Of a stretch of 64,000 nt of DNA, positions 38,902-52,104 are shown piece after piece (positions within the stretch are counted from its first letter, which is position 1; each line of letters begins with the position of its first letter). A model generated the notes under the pieces. It made no database searches. It was not told the origin of the DNA and worked only from the letters and a program-made list of their open reading frames with translations. A program made the position numbers and the translations under genes. The DNA is taken from positions 186,001 through 250,000 of the forward strand of contig JADNYV010000003.1 in assembly GCA_015501055.1 (NCBI GenBank), written 5' to 3'. This DNA is from Mucidula mucida (Eukaryota; Basidiomycota; Agaricomycetes; Agaricales; Physalacriaceae).

Positions 38902-40433
38902 GATTTCGGCTGCAGTGTGGCAAGCGAGATAAGGGCTCGGCGAATTCAGAATAAATGTACTGTTTTAGTATACCATGCAAAGGCTTCAACTTGAAATACC
39001 CAAAGACTATGTTTGTGTGTTAGGTCACTCGTCCAAAATGTTGACCTGGAGACTCTTGTCATTCGGTACGTCTTCCATCATCCTCAGACAGACCCGGGCC
39101 GGGCAGATCCCGCGACGTGATGGGAGCGGTCGAAACGAGCGCTCAAAGCTAAGGAGTGTCCATATATTGTGAGTCTAGATGTTGCGAAGCGTTTCTTCGA
39201 ATGGGGTGAAGGAGTGTATCGCCTTTAGCCAATGGCCCAATGTACTAGAACTGACTTCTTCGTGGGAATTCCTGTTCGTACCAACCTGAACTTGGTGCCT
39301 ACATAGTCTTCGGGGGTTGTAGTAGCTAGTACTAGCCGGAATACCTCAAGCAGTTTCCTGAGTTTGAAGTATCGCGGTGTTTTACTCACCGCGACTGTGC
39401 GCAGACAGCATCTTCGATTCAGATGACCGAACGTTCTTGTTCGGCACGGACCCTGGATAAAGACCACATAACAACAAGGTGGTAAGCCTTGCAAACACCG
39501 ATAGTCTAGCTTGTGTAGTGAGATTCCTTTCGGAGAGCGGGTAGGGAATTAAGTCCCTCAGAATGCCCGCTGACCAGAGCTTGCCATGATAAAATAAGGG
39601 TTCTTGAAGTGGCGGTCGAGTCTCTGTCAGTGGATAGAGAGAGGTAGGTGTATGTAAATAGAGTCACATTCTATACACTCCGTAATGCTCAAACTCTTCC
39701 TGCGAGAGGGACGGAGAAGCGCAGAAGCCAGGTGGGATAGACAGAGCCTGGATGCCAGTCAAAGTGTCCGTTGGGTGAAGGTGGGCACCGTGAGTCCCGG
39801 TGAGGTCAATGGGGACTGTGGCGAGCCAGATGAAGGAGAGGTGAGGTCCGAGTCGGAGTCCGAGTTATGCGGCTTCAAGTTCTCCAACCTGAAGCGGCCA
39901 ATAGACATGTGTCCATATGAATTTAAGGAGTTACAGGAAGCGCGGCTCTTTCAAACGTCAGTAACAAATGTTCATCCGAAAGTCATCATGAGATCCTGGG
40001 ATTGATGCCTGAGAGAAACGTACCTCGAGATTTATAACTTACAAGGCTACAACAAAGGACAATACGTCGTATGCATGGCCAACTTCACGTGCGTTCGTCA
40101 GTAATCATCAGGATTGATCCAAAGACGGCCGAAGCCTCATCGAGTAATGGAAATCACTAATGAAGGTAGGCAACCTCGAGGAGGATCCTTGAGCAAAGAT
40201 GTTGAGACCATGTGACGCGAAAATGAGCTATTGAAGTCGCCGGTACAGTTAGCGCATGTTCTGAAAGTACAGCTCTGGGATAAGTGACGGTAGTTGAATT
40301 TGCCGACAAAGCTCCGCGTTTACCCGGAATACCCGACGCGTCTGAGGCGCGTTCAAGTAAACATCACGAATTCAAAGAACTGACGACTGTGGTTGGAAGA
40401 TTCTGAGATCCATTAAATGAGAATATATTCTGT
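38902..40433. other. 1.5 kb convergent intergenic region
   Basis: The region lies between the 3' ends of the MFS and mL44 genes. Short open frames occur at 39225-39494 (-) and 39685-40005 (+), but they show no recognisable motif, membrane pattern or splice partner. No transposon ends or tRNA were identified. It could contain decayed sequence. Confidence 0.4.
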
Positions 40434-41606
40434 TTAACCAGTACTCTTGCCAGAGCTGGCATACTGTATCTCCGCTGCCGCCAGTTCAGGTGCAGAATAG
40501 CGCCCTTCTGGACCGCCAGGTTGTGAGGGGAAGGTTGATGTCGGTAGCTGCAATAAATGAGATGGTGTCCTAGTCAGATATACTCTGTGGAGAGCGTCCT
40601 CGGCAGCCTAGACGACGTCAATTGCTGTTTATAAAAAAGGGGAAGGACAAACCCGGTACTCCGCCATTTTGAGAGAACTTCCAAAACCTTCCCCCAACTG
40701 GTCCTCTCCGGAGAAAATACCCACTACAAACACTGGCGAGTTGGAGAAGCGACCAGTTTCGCGTAGTAATCTATGACACGTTGGACGACGGAAGGAGGAT
40801 GCTGGAGAGTACGCACCTCGACTTGGGCCGCTGCCTATCAAACTTGTTCACCATCTCTAGCAATGCGAATTTTGGATCACGAAATTTGATCATGCCTCGA
40901 ATGTCAATTTCGCGACTGAGAAAGTAAGTCTGAACGAATTGTCGGGCGGAAGGAAGAGACCGTTGCTGGGCTATCAAAGCAGTTATAGCGCGTGGTATAG
41001 TCGACAGGGCGTCAGGATGTAGGAGGGCGGGAGCGGTCGGCGTGTTGGGCTGCAGAACCGGTCAGCGGGGAAAAAGAGAGCGTGCAAGACAAGTACCGTT
41101 CGCCTCCAGCGTAATAGAGGAGCTGCTCCCATTTCCTGGGCGACGCTGGCACAGGACATTGGGCCGACATGAGCAGTGACTGCCGCCTTGAGGACGCGTG
41201 TTGGGAGATACGGATAACTAGCGTTTATGTGTTCCGTGGCGAACAAACCCATAAGCGAGTTTCCGAGGGTTGCCAACTGTGCATTAGTGCTCGGTATGGG
41301 CCGGTCCGGGAAGTGAAGTTGGTGCAGCGAGACGAAGGAGGAGTGGGTGCATGCTTGCAGTATTAGGTCGCTGGAATGGAGAACGGAGGCTAGTCCTATT
41401 CTGTGCGCAAACGCAGACAGCGCAGACGGCGGTGGAGGCTGCGCGTCTGCCCAAGTTTCCGCGTCAAATGGGGCCCGGGGCACCTCGACGTTGCGCGGCT
41501 GTATGGCCTCTAGCGGCGGAAATTTTGGAAGGTGTACCGTCGAAATAGCCGTTACTTTTGCCGCATTTTTCACCTTGAGTGCAAGCCGCTTCTGCGCATG
41601 TCCCAT
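40434..41606 (-). CDS. MRPL3: mitochondrial large-subunit ribosomal protein mL44
   Basis: mL44 (yeast MRPL3) is a structural protein of the mitochondrial large ribosomal subunit built from a catalytically inactive RNase III-like domain followed by a double-stranded RNA-binding fold. The RNase III-like part is visible from FDAETWADAQPPPPSALSAF through LILQACTHSSFVSLHQ, LATLGNSLMGLFATEHI and YPYLPTRVLKAAVTAHVG. After the first intron come AQQRSLPSARQFVQTYFLSR, REIDIRGMIKFRDPKFALLE, then the RNA-binding fold with SPVFVVGIFSGEDQLGEGFG and SSLKMAEYRAAEDALHRVYL. Stop TAA at 40434-40436. The ATG at 41606 is the first usable one; an in-frame TAG precedes it. The N-terminus is basic, as for a mitochondrial import signal. 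Confidence 0.88.
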
Positions 41607-42070
41607 TAGCTCGTCGTCGTGGTCACTGTCGTCGGCGGTGCCAGGCGCGTTGAGCTCGTCGCGCTAGTCGATGAACAAAAAATCTCGCCGGGTCGGCATA
41701 GCTCAATCTGGACTCGGCGACATCCGCGAAGCACGTGGTCAGAACGACATTGAGCAAATTCAGCTTTGTTTTTTCTTATTAATTGCAGGCTTTGAGCGCA
41801 TATAGACAGTACGTAGACTCTGGAGGCGCTTCAAAGCGAAACAAGCGTTCGAATAGCATCAGTGCAACTCCAACTGGATTTCACCGACAAGGAAGAATCG
41901 GCTTATTCGGCATTGAGCTGAGTCTGAAAAGGGTCGGCTCAATCCGAGTGACCCCTCCTCACACATCCCAAACCTGTGTTTTATACACGAGTCTTCAGAC
42001 CCCCTTGGACGTGCTCCTTGCTTTCCTACCACCATCATCGACGACCACCAGCGTGTCCATAACCTGAACG
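41607..42070. other. divergent intergenic region, mL44/RGD2-like
   Basis: This is the shared upstream region of two divergent genes. A frame at 41783-42067 is open but looks like 5' UTR. A TAGCTCAATCTGG string near 41700 resembles a tRNA D-arm but has no matching T-arm. Confidence 0.45.
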
Positions 42071-45000
42071 ATGGCGGTTCTCTCGCTGCCATTGAGCTTC
42101 ACGAACTCGTTCTGGTCCCAGGACTACCGCAAGGGTCTTGAAGTGCTCTTCAATAAGCTGGAACAAGTGTGTTGCCTTGTGACTGTCCATGAGTTATATC
42201 TCATCATAGTGCTAGGGAACTGCAGAGAATGATGAGATAGTCGCGTTCATAAGAGTGCGCCCGACTCGTGCACATCTACCTGTGCTTAACATTTTAACAG
42301 ACTCGCATCGTCGCCGAAAGTCAACTGGCTATTGCATTAATGCATCCAATGCTCACCGGATCGCAAGGTGCGCATACCGCTCCTACTTTACTTTGTAGGC
42401 TAACAGGAGCTACAGGCACTGGGTTTGGTGCCGATGATGGTGCATCATTGCTCATGACCTTTCGTGGCCTCCAAAGCGAATCTGCTGCTCAAGGTCAAAC
42501 TCATAAGAACATTGCCAAGGAGCTTGAGACGCTTGTTGTTGATCCTTTCGACGATTGGGCCAAAGGATACAAGGTACCCCTTCCATACACCGCACAGGAC
42601 ATACACTAATTTCCTGTAAAGGCACGCCTCAGTCAGAGTCGCCATGCTGTCCTCGACACGTGGATGAAGGCATACGAACAAGCTCAAGGAGACGTGGCCA
42701 AACTGAAGCACCAGTATCTCTCCAAGGTCAGAAAGGCCGACGAGGCCGAAGACGAGTACGTTTTGCGTGCCATGCGTCAAGGAGCGTAGCCTCACTTAAA
42801 CTTCTTTGCAGCGCCAAATTTGCCCCCAATTCCAATGGCATCACCGACACGTATACCACGTCCCCCAGAATTCGCCCTGCCGATGCTCATCGCGCACCAC
42901 CTCAGCGTACCGCCAGCGTCTCCGAGCGCATTGCTGCACGCCTCAAGGAGATACAGAAGAAAAGCGCCGGCGCGTTATCTCCGTCCGCGTCTACTGAGAC
43001 CGCTGCCGAAGAGAAACCTGATCCACCACCAAAGGTCGACAAAGGCAAGGCAAAGGAGGTGCTCGATCCTCCTGTCACTGCATCCCCGCCGCCCATGTCA
43101 CCTCTACTTCCTCCGAGCAAAGCTGAAGGCCGCGCATCGCCCATGCCCCCGTTTCCTGCTCCTCCAATGCTTCTTGCCGGACTTTCGTTGCCGCCATCAG
43201 CCGTTTCTCAACTGCTCACCAAGGCCGCTAGCGACCTCAATTTGCGCCCTGTCAGAGTTCCATTGCTAGGAGAATATCAGGATTGCTTTACTGGAGAAGA
43301 ATTTGTTGCATGGTTGAACGACAATGTTCATGGCTTTGGAGGCAGTTTGGATAGAGCAGAGGAGGCCGCAAAGGAGCTTACCGAGCGCGATGGCCTTCTT
43401 CGCAGGATTGGGGAATTCGGGAACCAATTCGAACATTCAGATGACGCGTTCTTTCAATTCCGTGCCAAGGTACACTACTTCTCTCGTACCCTAACACCCA
43501 CTCACACTTTTCCAAGGCTTTTGATATCGAAGGGAAGAATCCAGAAACCATGTCGTCTCCCATAAAGACCATGCAGCCCGAGAACCTGTTCAAGCGAACC
43601 AATACTCTTGTCAGTATCGTCAGCAAGGCCCTTCAAGTAAACCAGAATGGCGAACAGCCTCATGTCAGGGCCCGACATGAAGCTGAGGAGGCGGACAAGA
43701 CTTACCGCCTCGCTATACGCAAATTGGATCGCCAACGCCTCGGTCTCGAGGAGAGATTAGAGGAAACCCTGAAAACTCTGCAACGCTGGGAATTGGAAAG
43801 ATTGCGTGCCGTGAAGACAGGTATGCACAAAAAACAATGATTACCTTGCGCTTTCTGACATTTTGAAGTTCTCCTTCAATACCAAGGAACCATTTCCAAC
43901 CTGCCTAAATCGCTGGAACCTTCTATCGAGCGTTCCGGTACATTAATTGCTGCATATCAGCCGGAGTCTGATTTAACAGCTCTCATCGAGCGTTACCGCA
44001 CTGGTCCGTTCAGGCCAGATGCCCAGGTTTATGAATCCGTGTCGCATGATGAGTCCGACGTTTTGTTTGGCATCGACCTTCGTAAGTGGGCCGAAGGTGG
44101 TTGGAGCATGATGGCCCCCTCTGAAGAGAAGAAGGATGCCATTCCTGCTGTCGTCAGCGCTCTTCTCGAAGGAATCACAGAGTCGTACAAGAAGCTAACC
44201 GAGGATGCTGGTCAGTGCATTTTCTATCATTAGTTATCGCAGTTTTGAAGAATTTCGCTTTCAGAGAAGCGCAAGTCCTGGATTTACGAGGTTCCGTTGC
44301 AGGCCCCTCATCACCTCCGCGAAGCGTTGAATGTGATCCCACCTGAGGAGCCCATCCCCGCTGAATTGTTCACGAAGTATGACGCTCCCGTCATTGCCAG
44401 TACTATCAAGCTTTGGCTTCTTGAACTTGATCCACCGATTGCTTTGTATGAGGGTTGGGACGAATTCCGCAAATTGTATCCGACTGTCGGTTCCACTGCA
44501 AAGTCCGAAGGCGAAGTGAACGACGAACAACGTTACAAGGAAGTCAGCTCTTCTCTCCAGAAGCTCCCGAGAGTACACCTCTACGTGCTGGATGCTGTCG
44601 TTAAACATCTCAAAACGTGAGCTACTTTTCTGAAGGATTGACCTGTTTTAAATTCATGTCAGGCTGATTGACTCGACCAACGTTGAAGAGGATAATGAAG
44701 TCTACATCACAAAGCTTGCCTTATCTCTTGGCCGCAGTATGTGTTTGCATTTATGCTTTTGGAACAGCGCTCTGACCATCAATCCAGCATTGCTTCGTCC
44801 CAAATTCGAATCGGAGCTGTCCATCCAAGACCGGCACCCTACTCGTGAGTCCCTCTTGACATCTTGATGCATCGTGTTAACTGAGCGTTTCTAGTCTTAT
44901 TCATCGACTTGCTCAAACACTATGATGCTATCCTTCCGCCCACTATCGCTCGCAAGAAACGTGAATCGGAGCGAAGCATTCCAGTGCGCAAGCGGACCGC

Positions 45001-45826
45001 TCTTGTCGATATGAGGCAGAGCCGCAATCGCATTTCTGTTGGAGGTGCTGGCCAACTATACGCTACCCAACAGAAAATGTTGTCTCCGGAATTGAAAGCT
45101 CCCGTACCTCTTCCGGCGGCAGTCCCGCCAATGCCTACTGTTAGTAGTCCTCCTCCACCTCCGCCTCCCATTCGAGAAGAGACTGAACCAATTGTGGATG
45201 CTCCTCCTCCGCGTCGTGCTGTTTCGTCGCCTACACAAGCCGATCTCCCGCCACGCCCATCGTTCAAGGAGCCCGCTCCCGAACCAGATGATGACCTGCC
45301 ACCTCGACCATCATTCAAAGAACCTCCCCCAGAACCGGCAGACGAGGCGTCTCCACCGATGCCATCATTTGTCGAACCGCCGCCAGAAGACTCCGAAACT
45401 CCGTCATCAGGCGTCATTACTTCAGCTCCAGGCCAGAGTCCTCCAGCTGAGGTGATTTCTCCGATTCCAGCTGAGATGCGAACACACGTCAAGCGTACCA
45501 GCTCTATCAGCTCAAGGTCTTCTTCCCCGCGTAGCCCTTCTCCCAGAGAAGACAGTCCCAAGAGCGCCATTTCGCGGACGGCGTCGGGAGGCGTTAGAGG
45601 TCCAAGAGTTACGAGAGGCCCCCGAGCCCCCACCGGAGGAACTGTTTCGAATATGGTCTCAAATCTGAACAGGCATAGCACAGCTGGAAGCCCTACGAGC
45701 CCGAGTGCAAAGCGTTTGTCTGGTAGTCCTAGCCGACGACCTTCCAGCGTTCTCGGGCGGAGTGCCGCATTCTCGAGGCGAACAATGGGAAGTGATGCTG
45801 AGGATGACGTTGTAGGCAAAAAGTAA
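42071..45826 (+). CDS. RGD2: F-BAR, DEP and RhoGAP-domain protein (Rgd2 type)
   Basis: This is a membrane-curving Rho regulator. The F-BAR domain is split in two blocks: FTNSFWSQDYRKGLEVLFNKLEQ to KELETLVVDPFDDWAKGYK and ARLSQSRHAVLDTWMKAYEQ at the N-terminus (about 42098-42760), and YRLAIRKLDRQRLGLEERLEE with LPKSLEPSIERSG (about 43700-43950). Between them lie a Pro-rich linker and the DEP domain (PLLGEYQDCFTGEEFVAWL, about 43258-43480). The RhoGAP-like domain starts at LFGIDLRKWAEGG (about 44062) and contains APVIASTIKLWLLELDPPIAL and LYVLDAVVKHLK. Where GIYR is expected the protein has SWIYEVP, so the arginine finger appears replaced. The tail is Pro-rich with PxxP motifs and a tandem repeat. 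There are at least ten introns of about 50 nt. Stop at 45824-45826. Confidence 0.87.
45242..45395 (+). repeat. three tandem 17-18-residue Pro-rich repeats
   Basis: Within the RGD2-like coding sequence the units LPPRPSFKEPAPEPDDD, LPPRPSFKEPPPEPADEA and SPPMPSFVEPPPEDS follow one another with a 51-54 nt period. The PPRPSF core is a likely SH3-binding motif. Confidence 0.8.
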
Positions 45827-46245
45827 AGAGATATACCTGGAGGACTGCTGAGCATGCTGGTTGTGACTCCCAAGCTACCTACTTATGATTTACGGACTAT
45901 GTTATCTTATGGTTTTTCCTATGTTTTAGAAAGACATTGTTTTTGGGATGTCTGTCAGCCCGTTCGCGTCGTCTCTAAATTTGCACTGCAGTATCTCAAG
46001 TATCACAATTTGTAGCCGAGGTTATGACCACAGCCTGTCAATGCACTACCTCATACCCAGCTCATACCAGGCGAAGTTTGTACCACAATCGCGATTCGCG
46101 TTTGACCAATGCTTATATTGCGCGCCATCATGGGCTCTCAAGATCTGTCGCTTCAGATTTCGTACTTTCAGATTCACTGAATTGCCTCTAATACAACACT
46201 ATAATTACAACTACAAGTCTCTTGCGAGTTCATGTCATTATGATG
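45827..46245. other. convergent intergenic region
   Basis: These are the 3' flanks of the RhoGAP gene and of the debranching enzyme gene. A short frame at 45948-46361 (+) overlaps the debranching enzyme 3' end and has no recognisable features. Confidence 0.5.
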
Positions 46246-49200
46246 CTACAATTGCTTGCGTCCTTTCTTGTGTACTTCCTCCAAAAAGTCTAGTAACGTG
46301 CTTGCACTCCAGGCCTGCGTATGACACGAGTCGCTGCAATACTGTCCATTCTCGTTGGTGAGTTCCGGAATTCCTGCCCATGGATCACTCTGGATGTGTT
46401 CCCGGGGCTTCAATAATATTTGGTGCAAGTGATGTAACGTGTCCTTGATATCCTTGAAACCCATGAGCAAACAGTAAACACCAGACGGCGTTGTAACTCA
46501 CTGTTTTCCCGTCACCAACCAACGTATCGAAATGAAGGTAAGCACGTAAAAAGAAACCTAGTGGCCACCCCCACTCAGGCCCCTTTGAAGTTCAAGTAAC
46601 GACCGCTTCAATCAACGAAAAGCTTACATTGTGATAGTTGAGCCCTTTGGCGATTGCAGCATCCGTCGAGTCGTTCGAATTATCGTAGATGGGGCGATAT
46701 TGCAAGTCACGGGAATCAAGAGTTTTCATTCCAAGGGGCGCACGAAGAACCTCGTCTGCAAGTTTGAGGGCGTCCAGCGCATGATGCGGTTCAAAGAGCT
46801 CTGGCGCGACTGCCATTGCGATCGGGAAGTTTGGTCGAAGTTGATAGTCGGACCACTCTCGACCGGTGCCCGACCGATACACGTCCTTATAAATGCCCCG
46901 GCGATTGACCAATTTCGTGACAACGTCGTACTCCGAATCCTGGGAAGGGTCTGGAAATTGGTTCGATGTCTATTGAGCACACAAATGTATATCCTGGGAC
47001 CCAACATACCCATGGGAATATAGTAGCTCCTCTCAAACGAATCTTGAATGAGGTCGCTCCATTGCTTGTAAGTCACTGTTTGCTTTTCTCCGTCGACTGA
47101 GAAAAATGTAATGAGTAGGGACAATTGAGAAAGAATAACAATGACTCACTCGTCGCACTAACGCCTTTGTATGGGAATTCGCCAGATGAAGAAAGTTGAT
47201 CAAGCCAACGTAAAGTGCTCTTGAGAAGTCCGGTGATTTCAACAGGAGCGCCGTCTCTTGGTGTTCCAGGAGTGCCCTTTGTGCCGGCCTTCACTGACTC
47301 GCCCATCTTGTCCATCCAAGTCCCACAGTTATACCGGTTGCCACCGAAAATCATGCCTGTTTTCCAATCTACATCGATGTCGATGTTAAAGCCTTCATCG
47401 CTCATCTGCATATCAAGATTGGGACCAGCATTATATTCGCGAAAGTGGATCCCATCGGCATGGCGCTGAAGAATCTCTTGAATGATGTCCGCAATGCTGG
47501 ATGTTTCGGTGTAGGCCCTAGTGTCATCCCAAGGCACCCACGTATCGTCTTTGGGGAATCGACGTTTGACATTCTCAGATAAAAGAGAAATGCCATCGGG
47601 CGCCATGATAACATAATCTTGAATATTCTGAAGCATCCACCATGGAGAGTCACGCGAGTTGTACCTGCATGAACAGATAAGAGCTCTAGACCACAGAATT
47701 CAGTAAAACCCGTCCACAAACCTTGGAGTACGGAGGGAATCCAGCAAGTTGGGTATCAACCCATGTTTCAAGGTGGAAGCGAAGGCGAGGATATGCTTTC
47801 TGGCGGCCGCGTAATTTCCCGTTGTCAGGAAAAGACCTCGCAGGGAAATGAATACGTCACGGCCCCAGCACCTTGCCCACCCTGAAGCGAAATGAGGAAG
47901 CCCAGCTGCGAGAGAAGGCGTAATAGCGCCTGGATCGAGCGACGCTGATTGCACGACGCCGTACATCTGGACTGCACATAGTGCTAAATCTTGAGTGAAG
48001 TCGTGACCACTGAGGATGAACTCCGAGCACTGTTCGACGACGGCACGCCGAGCAGCCTTGTAAGCCGTTGAGATGATGAGAGCAAAATATTTGGGACGCA
48101 AGAAAGGCGGCACCGTCTCCACCACTTTGTCGAATCGTTGTTTGAACCATTGCACGACTTTGGTAAGGTTGGGGGAGCTACTAGCTTGTCTGTAACAGAA
48201 TAAGAGATTATTGAATATCAAAATCGAGGATGCGTACTTGGAAAGGCGACCATGAACATATTCTAGAGCCCATGGCCCGTCGCGTAAGTGGCCGCAAAGC
48301 GGATGTCCCAAGTCGTTGTAACGCATGATATGTCGCAAGGGATGCATCCAACCCTCTAACCCGCAATACACTAACTTGCCCAGACCCGGAATATCGTACG
48401 CGCCAAATTCGCCTGCTGTGGTGTCGCGTTCTTCGCCGTCGGCACGGTGCAGAACGACGTTCAGTTCCACTAGATCTAGAAGCCCGAAGATATCTTGCGC
48501 ATCAGAGGCGCAGAACGAGTCAAGGGTCTGGTCGTGATTGTAGAGTTCGGTCTCGAAAAGCATGATGCTACCTGGCGGGAAGTACTCGGGGACACCGACT
48601 TCAGAATATGGACCTTCGTGGTCGAGGCCTTGAGGAACTACAACAGTGGGGATTTCAACCAATCTGCTCTCCAAGCCCTTCAGGAATTTAGGATCACTGG
48701 AAATATCGTAGTTGCTGATTTCGAGGCTGGCCCCGAATATATACTTGACTTTAGTGCGGCGTAGCTTAATGGGTTCGACTAAAAAGTATCAGCTGCTGAG
48801 TTCTGACGGCCTGAATGATTTACTTACTAAAGCCGCGGTCCTTGGAATCCTTGTGGAAGGCAGTGTGAGCGACAAGGAGATAACCCTTTTGTGTAGCTGG
48901 GTGAACACGCGACAGAACGATATACTATGAAATGCTTTGTTACAGGAAGATAGCATTTTGGAGGGAAAGGAGGACTGACATCGTTTTCTTGATGGACATG
49001 GCCTTCCTCGTAACCGCCGAGGACCATTTCAAGGTGAAGAGAGTTCAAAATTCTCTTGGCTCGTGCGATACCACTCTTATCGTCCAGACCGGTCAGCTCG
49101 TATTTTCGCTTTTCTCCGACTAAATTGAGGAGCTTTGGGTAAAGGTCGTCGAATCCTTTAACCGAACCTATTGCTGAGTAACTGAAGGTCACTAGAGCGC

Positions 49201-51762
49201 CAGTCGACAGAGCATCTTCCGCTGAGCGCTTGTCCATTGGAGATTCATTGTCATGCGTGAGATCGTATAACAGAGCATGGGGCATAGAGCCGTTGAGCGG
49301 CGTGACGATTGCTTGGCGAATGGGCCCTTTGCCCGTGGGTGACGCTATTTCTTCCACACTTGTCAAACAGGCGCCATCCATGGAGCCTGAACGTCATCAG
49401 TATACGGAATATTGGCGGTAGGATACTAGAGCTTACCAACGGGTTTGCCAACGCCATGGCGATAGAGCAACCTAGAGAACTCCTTCGGATCCCAGGCATT
49501 TCCACTTTCTCGAACTAAGCTGTTGACACCCAATCGTTTCACGAACAGAAGGTCCATTTCTTCACTGCCTGTAAACAGTTCCGCACAAACGTACAGATTT
49601 GGGTTCACCACCCGCGCAGCATCAAGCATACATACGCCGACGTTGAGAGGCGTCGAATGACAATTATCGATTCGGAAGCCGTGGAAGGTTCCTGCGAGAG
49701 AACTAACATACTCGGTCATATGCTTCCAAAGCCAAGGATTATCTTGTGGTCCATCGCCGTAGCGGAGTTTAACGCAGTCTCCCCAGACAATCACCTCGCG
49801 ACGAAGGTACGCTTTCGAAGGAAGAAGGGCAAAATTCTTGAGTGGATCGGCAGCCCAGATCCAGCCATTGTTGGCCAAGGAGTAAACGAGAGGATCAGAA
49901 CTGGGCTTAGGCGCAATACGCGTGAAATATGGTTCCACCAGGGGAGAGCTACGGACGCGGTTAAGTATGGAAATGAAGACGAGTGTGGAAGGGACGTACA
50001 TTTTGGAGATTTCCCCTAGCTTGGGTCCGTGTTCGTCCAGCCGAGTATAGGTAAGTCGGTTTTTCACGCTCTCGCGCGCAATCTTTGTGTCCTCCTCCCA
50101 CTCTTCGTAAAGAGGAACATTCACAACATCAACGATACGAACCCAAGCTTCTGCGAGTGCATCGGCTTCGGTGACACTATTGAACGCGGCTATAACAAGC
50201 CCAGCAGCGACTTCGGGTTCCACATACACGCCGAAACGTGAAGCAAGCTGGCCTAAACCAACAATCTTGTTGGAGGAGCGCAAGAGGTTGGCGATCTCCA
50301 CAACGGATTTGCCTTCAACGGCTGGGCCGGTCCATGGAGTGACTTTCTTGGACTGGAGAGCAGTCTTGACTGACTCTCGCTCACGTTGTGTATCGAGAAC
50401 ATAATACTGCCAAAGGTTCAGAGCTTTCACGACACCGTCGAATGCGTCCATGAGTGTATCGACATCTTGAGCCGTCTGCACCGTGCTGGGAAGACCTTTC
50501 GACGACAAAGAACCCGAGAATTCAATCAAGGCAGTATCAAATTCGAACGCGGGTGTCAAGTGCGGGGTGTTGGCAGGACTGAAACCTAAATGAACGCGTT
50601 ACATGGATATGGATAGTTTGAACACGATCAATCGTACCAGCTTCAGGATGCTCCACGAGCCATGGACTGTCGTTCGCGGTATGATTCAGAACGACGTCAG
50701 TAAGGCTGAGAAGGCCATATTCATCACGAGCGATATCCAAAATTTCCTTGATTTCGGCTTTCCCTCCATCCGCGGCGCGTTCCCCATTGAAGAGGCTAGG
50801 GTCATACTTCTTCTGATCACGGATCGAGTAGGGACTGTCACTCTCGCCTCGTTCTTGAAGAGGAGTGTAATGCAACATTGTGTAGCCTCTTTGTTGCGCC
50901 TCAGCGAAATGATCCTTCCACTCCGCCAAGGGGCCCATCCATTTGGAGACAACAGTGAGGATCGACAGACCGTCCAGAGGAAGATTGACTTTTTCCTTTT
51001 GCACTTTTGCACCGACGCCCGAGGGAAGAGGCGCAAGATCAGAGGAAAGAATGTCAGAACGCGCCTGAGTGCGAAGAACGGGATCGATGTTGAAGTAGCC
51101 TTCTCTCCCCTTGACACGTTCTCCGACACGACCGCCATCATACTCCACCCAGTACACGAAGGCACCCGCGTGTGAGATAGGCAAATCAACTTGGATGGGT
51201 TTCGAATAGTCAGAAGGTAGGCTAGAAATAGGAAACAGTCAGTAATTGCTGATTTTAAACGATTATATGCGAAAAAAAAAAAGACGAATACGCGTTGTAA
51301 AAGCATGTTAAAGTGACCTACTTGCGTTTGCAGAAGCGATCCCGACCGAATTGACCGCCGTCAAGGGGAAAGTTGGTCATGAAGACGCCATTCTTGGCAG
51401 CGGGCGTACCCGCGTTCATGGAGACGCGTAGAATATATGGAACGTAGGCAGGCGGGAGTCGGATATACTGTACACATGAATCTGGTTAGGCGGGCGACGA
51501 AAAAGGGCTGACCGAGACCTACCGAACGATCTTTGTGGGGTCCACCATCGGCGTCAAGACGTAATTCGTAAACGCGTATAGGCGCTTCGCCCGCGGTGGA
51601 TGCAGACTGGAAGAACTCGATGCCTTCATCGGCGGGTGTCTTGGGGGTAACTGGGGTAATGGGACTGCCTGACGGTGTGCCCGACGATGACAACGACTTC
51701 TGCGCCTTAGGAATGGCGACTTGGGGCTTGGTCTTGTGAGTGGGTTTTTTGCTCTTTGGCAT
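46246..51762 (-). CDS. GDB1: glycogen debranching enzyme (4-alpha-glucanotransferase/amylo-alpha-1,6-glucosidase)
   Basis: This cytosolic two-activity enzyme removes branch stubs during glycogen breakdown. The N-terminal domain reads PYILRVSMNAGTPAAKNGVF. The transferase domain has KWMGPLAEWKDHFAEAQQRG, SLTDVVLNHTANDSPW, GFRIDNCHSTPL (nucleophile Asp) and NLYVCAELFTGSEEMD (acid/base Glu). The glucosidase domain has HDFTQDLALCAVQMYGV, SGWARCWGRDVFISLRGLF (catalytic Asp), DIDVDWKTGMIFGGNRYNCG and SDYQLRPNFPIAMAVAPELF. It ends with CHTQAWSASTLLDFLEEV. The length of about 1,500 residues fits the family. The start MPKSKKPTHK at 51762 is preferred; an in-frame ATG at 51852 would add 30 residues. 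More than ten introns of about 50 nt occur. Confidence 0.95.
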
Positions 51763-52104
51763 CGCGTCTGGACGATAATGGGGACGAAAGAAGCGATGTA
51801 TGGGGGATGGTGGACGTTGCGGATTGAGATGTTGCTGGGGACAGCAGAGCAACTTGGACGCGCCGTGATGTCATCTTTTGATCGCCTTCGTCACTGCCCC
51901 TTTGACCGTCAGTCGTCACCGGTTGCACGTCTATGCAAGTTAGGTTCCACAGTACAGTGATCCATCATCATGTCCCCTTAGGTACGCGTCAATGTTCGCC
52001 AATTGTCTATGTACATGTGGCAGCAAATAAACATGTACAACTTGTAGAATACGTCAAAATGAAGAACAAGATGAGTTGTGTTCAGATATTCCTCCCTGAG
52101 GTGC
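51763..52104. other. intergenic, nothing recognised
   Basis: This is the promoter and 5' side of the debranching enzyme gene and the 3' flank of the RING gene. Confidence 0.5.

Noticed and set aside
39225..40005. Open frames between the MFS and mL44 genes as possible transposon remnants
   Set aside because: There are no reverse transcriptase, transposase or integrase motifs, no terminal repeats and no recognisable family.
41690..41765. TAGCTCAATCTGG string resembling a tRNA D-arm
   Set aside because: There is no GGTTCGA-type T-arm at the right distance and no matching acceptor stem.
44920..45873. 317-codon open frame on the minus strand
   Set aside because: It is antisense to the Pro-rich tail of the F-BAR-RhoGAP gene. 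Its Gly/Ser-rich composition is just the reverse of Pro-rich codons.
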